A stretch of DNA of 64,000 bases from Nodularia sp034931045 (GTDB taxonomy: Bacteria > Cyanobacteriota > Cyanobacteriia > Cyanobacteriales > Nostocaceae). Positions 62,941 through 64,000 of the stretch are shown piece by piece (position 1 is the first letter of the stretch; every line of letters starts with the position of its first letter). A program made the position numbers and the translations under genes. The stretch is from NCBI RefSeq assembly GCF_034931045.1, contig NZ_JAYGHH010000015.1, positions 1 to 64,000 on the forward strand. The letters are read 5' to 3'. The notes below the pieces were generated by a model. That model was not told where the DNA came from and ran no database searches. It saw only the letters and a list, made by a program, of their open reading frames with translations.

Positions 62941-63633
62941 ATGGAGGTTTTGTCAGTGGATAAAACATCAACACATAACTATCGTGAACATCTGGTATCA
63001 GTTGCAGCAGGTGATGTCAAGCTAGAGGGAAATTTGGTAATTCCAGATGCTGCCACAGGCATAGTAGTATTTGCTCATGGTAGTGGTAGCAGTCGCCATA
63101 GTCCCCGCAATCGATATGTTGCTGGCGTTTTACAACAGGCGGGACTAGCGACTTTACTAATTGACTTACTAACTCATCAAGAGGAAGCAATTGACCTCAT
63201 AACAAGAAATTTGCGCTTTGATATTGAATTATTGGCATCACGATTAGTTAATGCTACAGATTGGCTAATACAGAATCCAGAAACTCATCACCTCCAAGTT
63301 GGATACTTCGGAGCTAGTACAGGAGGAGGCGCAGCACTTGTAGCCGCCGCAAAACACCCCCAAGCAGTGAAAGCCGTGGTTTCTCGTGGTGGACGGCCTG
63401 ATTTAGCTGGTTCAGCCTTACCTCATGTGCAAGCACCAACCCTGCTAATTGTTGGTGGATACGATACACAAGTGATAGCAATGAATCAGGATGCACTAAA
63501 ACAGTTAAGTATAGAAAAGCAGTTGGAAATTATTCCAAGAGCTACTCATTTGTTTGAAGAACCGGTCGCATTGGAAGCAGTAGCGAAATTAGCGAGTCAG
63601 TGGTTTACGCATTACCTCGCGCCAAAAAATTAA
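62941..63633 (+). CDS. Dienelactone hydrolase-like alpha/beta hydrolase
   Basis: 230 residues, no signal peptide. Catalytic triad candidates: S126 in GASTGGG, D175 in GGYDTQ and H203 in RATHLFEE. FAHGSGSSRHSPRNR is the oxyanion loop of the DeoC-linked or dienelactone hydrolase-like group. Substrate unknown. In other cyanobacteria such hydrolases are joined to a phosphoribosyltransferase domain; here it stands alone. A broken small frame and a MITE lie directly after it. Confidence 0.87.
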   Translation: MEVLSVDKTSTHNYREHLVSVAAGDVKLEGNLVIPDAATGIVVFAHGSGSSRHSPRNRYVAGVLQQAGLATLLIDLLTHQEEAIDLITRNLRFDIELLASRLVNATDWLIQNPETHHLQVGYFGASTGGGAALVAAAKHPQAVKAVVSRGGRPDLAGSALPHVQAPTLLIVGGYDTQVIAMNQDALKQLSIEKQLEIIPRATHLFEEPVALEAVAKLASQWFTHYLAPKN

Positions 63634-63766
63634 CCATCCTACTGAAAAAGAAGGTAATGGGGTGTTATATGCTCAATTTACTACTTGGGATGACGCAAGG
63701 GAATTTGCCAGTTATTTAGCAAGATTAGACCTAGACTGCTATATAGGGCTGGCTGAAGAAATCTAA
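63632..63766 (+). pseudogene. Gene fragment running into MITE copy 2
   Basis: An open frame NHPTEKEGNGVLYAQFTTWD then DAREFASYLARLDLDCYIGL ends at TAA 63764-63766, inside the MITE left end. No start codon or ribosome site is seen, so it looks like a piece of an unrecognised gene whose end was replaced by the MITE. It could also be chance. Confidence 0.4.
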
Positions 63767-63967
63767 AAACATTACAGGTAAAGGATTTTAGCCTGTTTGA
63801 AATTGAAAAAGTGCAAGCTTTTATGAAGTGGGAACTCGAAAACCTTGCATTTAAGTTTGATTCAAAGGAAAAATTTTCCCTACTAAACTCTTGAAACTGT
63901 TCCCTGTTCCCTAATCTCCACAGATAACTTATATGCCTAACGGCACGCTACGCGAACAGCAAACCCT
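63745..63967. mobile_element. MITE, copy 2 (223 bp)
   Basis: Ends AGGGCTGGCTGAAGAA (63745) and CAGCAAACCCT (63957-63967) are imperfect inverted repeats, flanked by ATAT on both sides (63741-63744 and 63968-63971). The right half shares CTGTTCCCTGTTCCCT and TATGCCTAACGGCACGCTAC with copy 1 at 57696. The left half is more diverged. Confidence 0.65.
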
Positions 63968-64000
63968 ATATAGATGAGCGAACCAAACACGCTGCATAAA

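Overview
The window reads as chromosomal DNA of a filamentous, heterocyst-type cyanobacterium (order Nostocales; a salt-tolerant relative of Nodularia, Anabaena or Nostoc is a guess). Evidence: frequent GCGATCGC (HIP1) octamers (for example 1383-1390 and 2351-2358), dense short tandem repeats of the Nostocales type (heptamers of the CTGAGTG and AATTACG kinds), a split-intein DnaE half gene, cytochrome c6 genes, a group 2 sigma factor and a cyanobacterial-type GlgA. Six runs of N (2855-2888, 17204-17228, 17813-17976, 29313-29429, 37989-38083, 60603-60763) show a draft assembly; two of them break genes.

Layout. 1-9.6 kb: HD-GYP response regulator, glmU, a DUF29 gene broken by a gap, a plant-type asparaginase, a small DUF2256 zinc protein, a large GAF sensor protein, pyrD, and a membrane protein with a helix-turn-helix-like tail. 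9.8-13.1 kb: ergothioneine genes egtC-egtB-egtD on the minus strand. 13.2-16.3 kb: an oligopeptide/nickel-type ABC permease and its lipoprotein. 16.7-21 kb: small secreted protein, HxlR regulator, vWA protein with a coiled-coil partner, Rieske ferredoxin, J-domain protein. 21-22 kb: a decay zone with an intact DUF433 antitoxin, its broken DUF5615 toxin and a relic of a TPR-CHAT gene. 22-33 kb: Ap4A phosphorylase, metallophosphoesterase, lipid kinase, hemC, glgA, an M23 peptidase, a duplicated peptidoglycan-binding protein, wecB.

33.8-43 kb: a PilT ATPase followed by a protein ending in a KaiB-like domain, then a full N-type ATPase operon (atpD-C-Q-R-B-E-F-A-G, no separate delta gene), probably a second rotary ATPase beside the normal F-type enzyme. 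43-47 kb: two c6-type cytochromes around a TPR protein fused to a piece of a receiver domain, an acetyltransferase and a sigma factor. 48-56.5 kb: priA (with a small palindrome inserted in frame) and the potassium pump kdpA-kdpB-kdpC. 56.7-64 kb: moaA, a MITE, rpsD, a TnpB-type insertion sequence relic, the split-intein dnaE C-half, a DUF4336 protein, a TspO-like protein, an alpha/beta hydrolase and a second MITE.

The N-type ATPase and Kdp together point to ion homeostasis under salt or alkaline stress. No tRNA, rRNA, CRISPR array, prophage or complete transposase gene was seen. No clearly undescribed system stands out; the best candidates for follow-up are the KaiB-tailed protein beside PilT, the TPR-receiver chimera, the in-frame palindrome in priA and the MITE pair.
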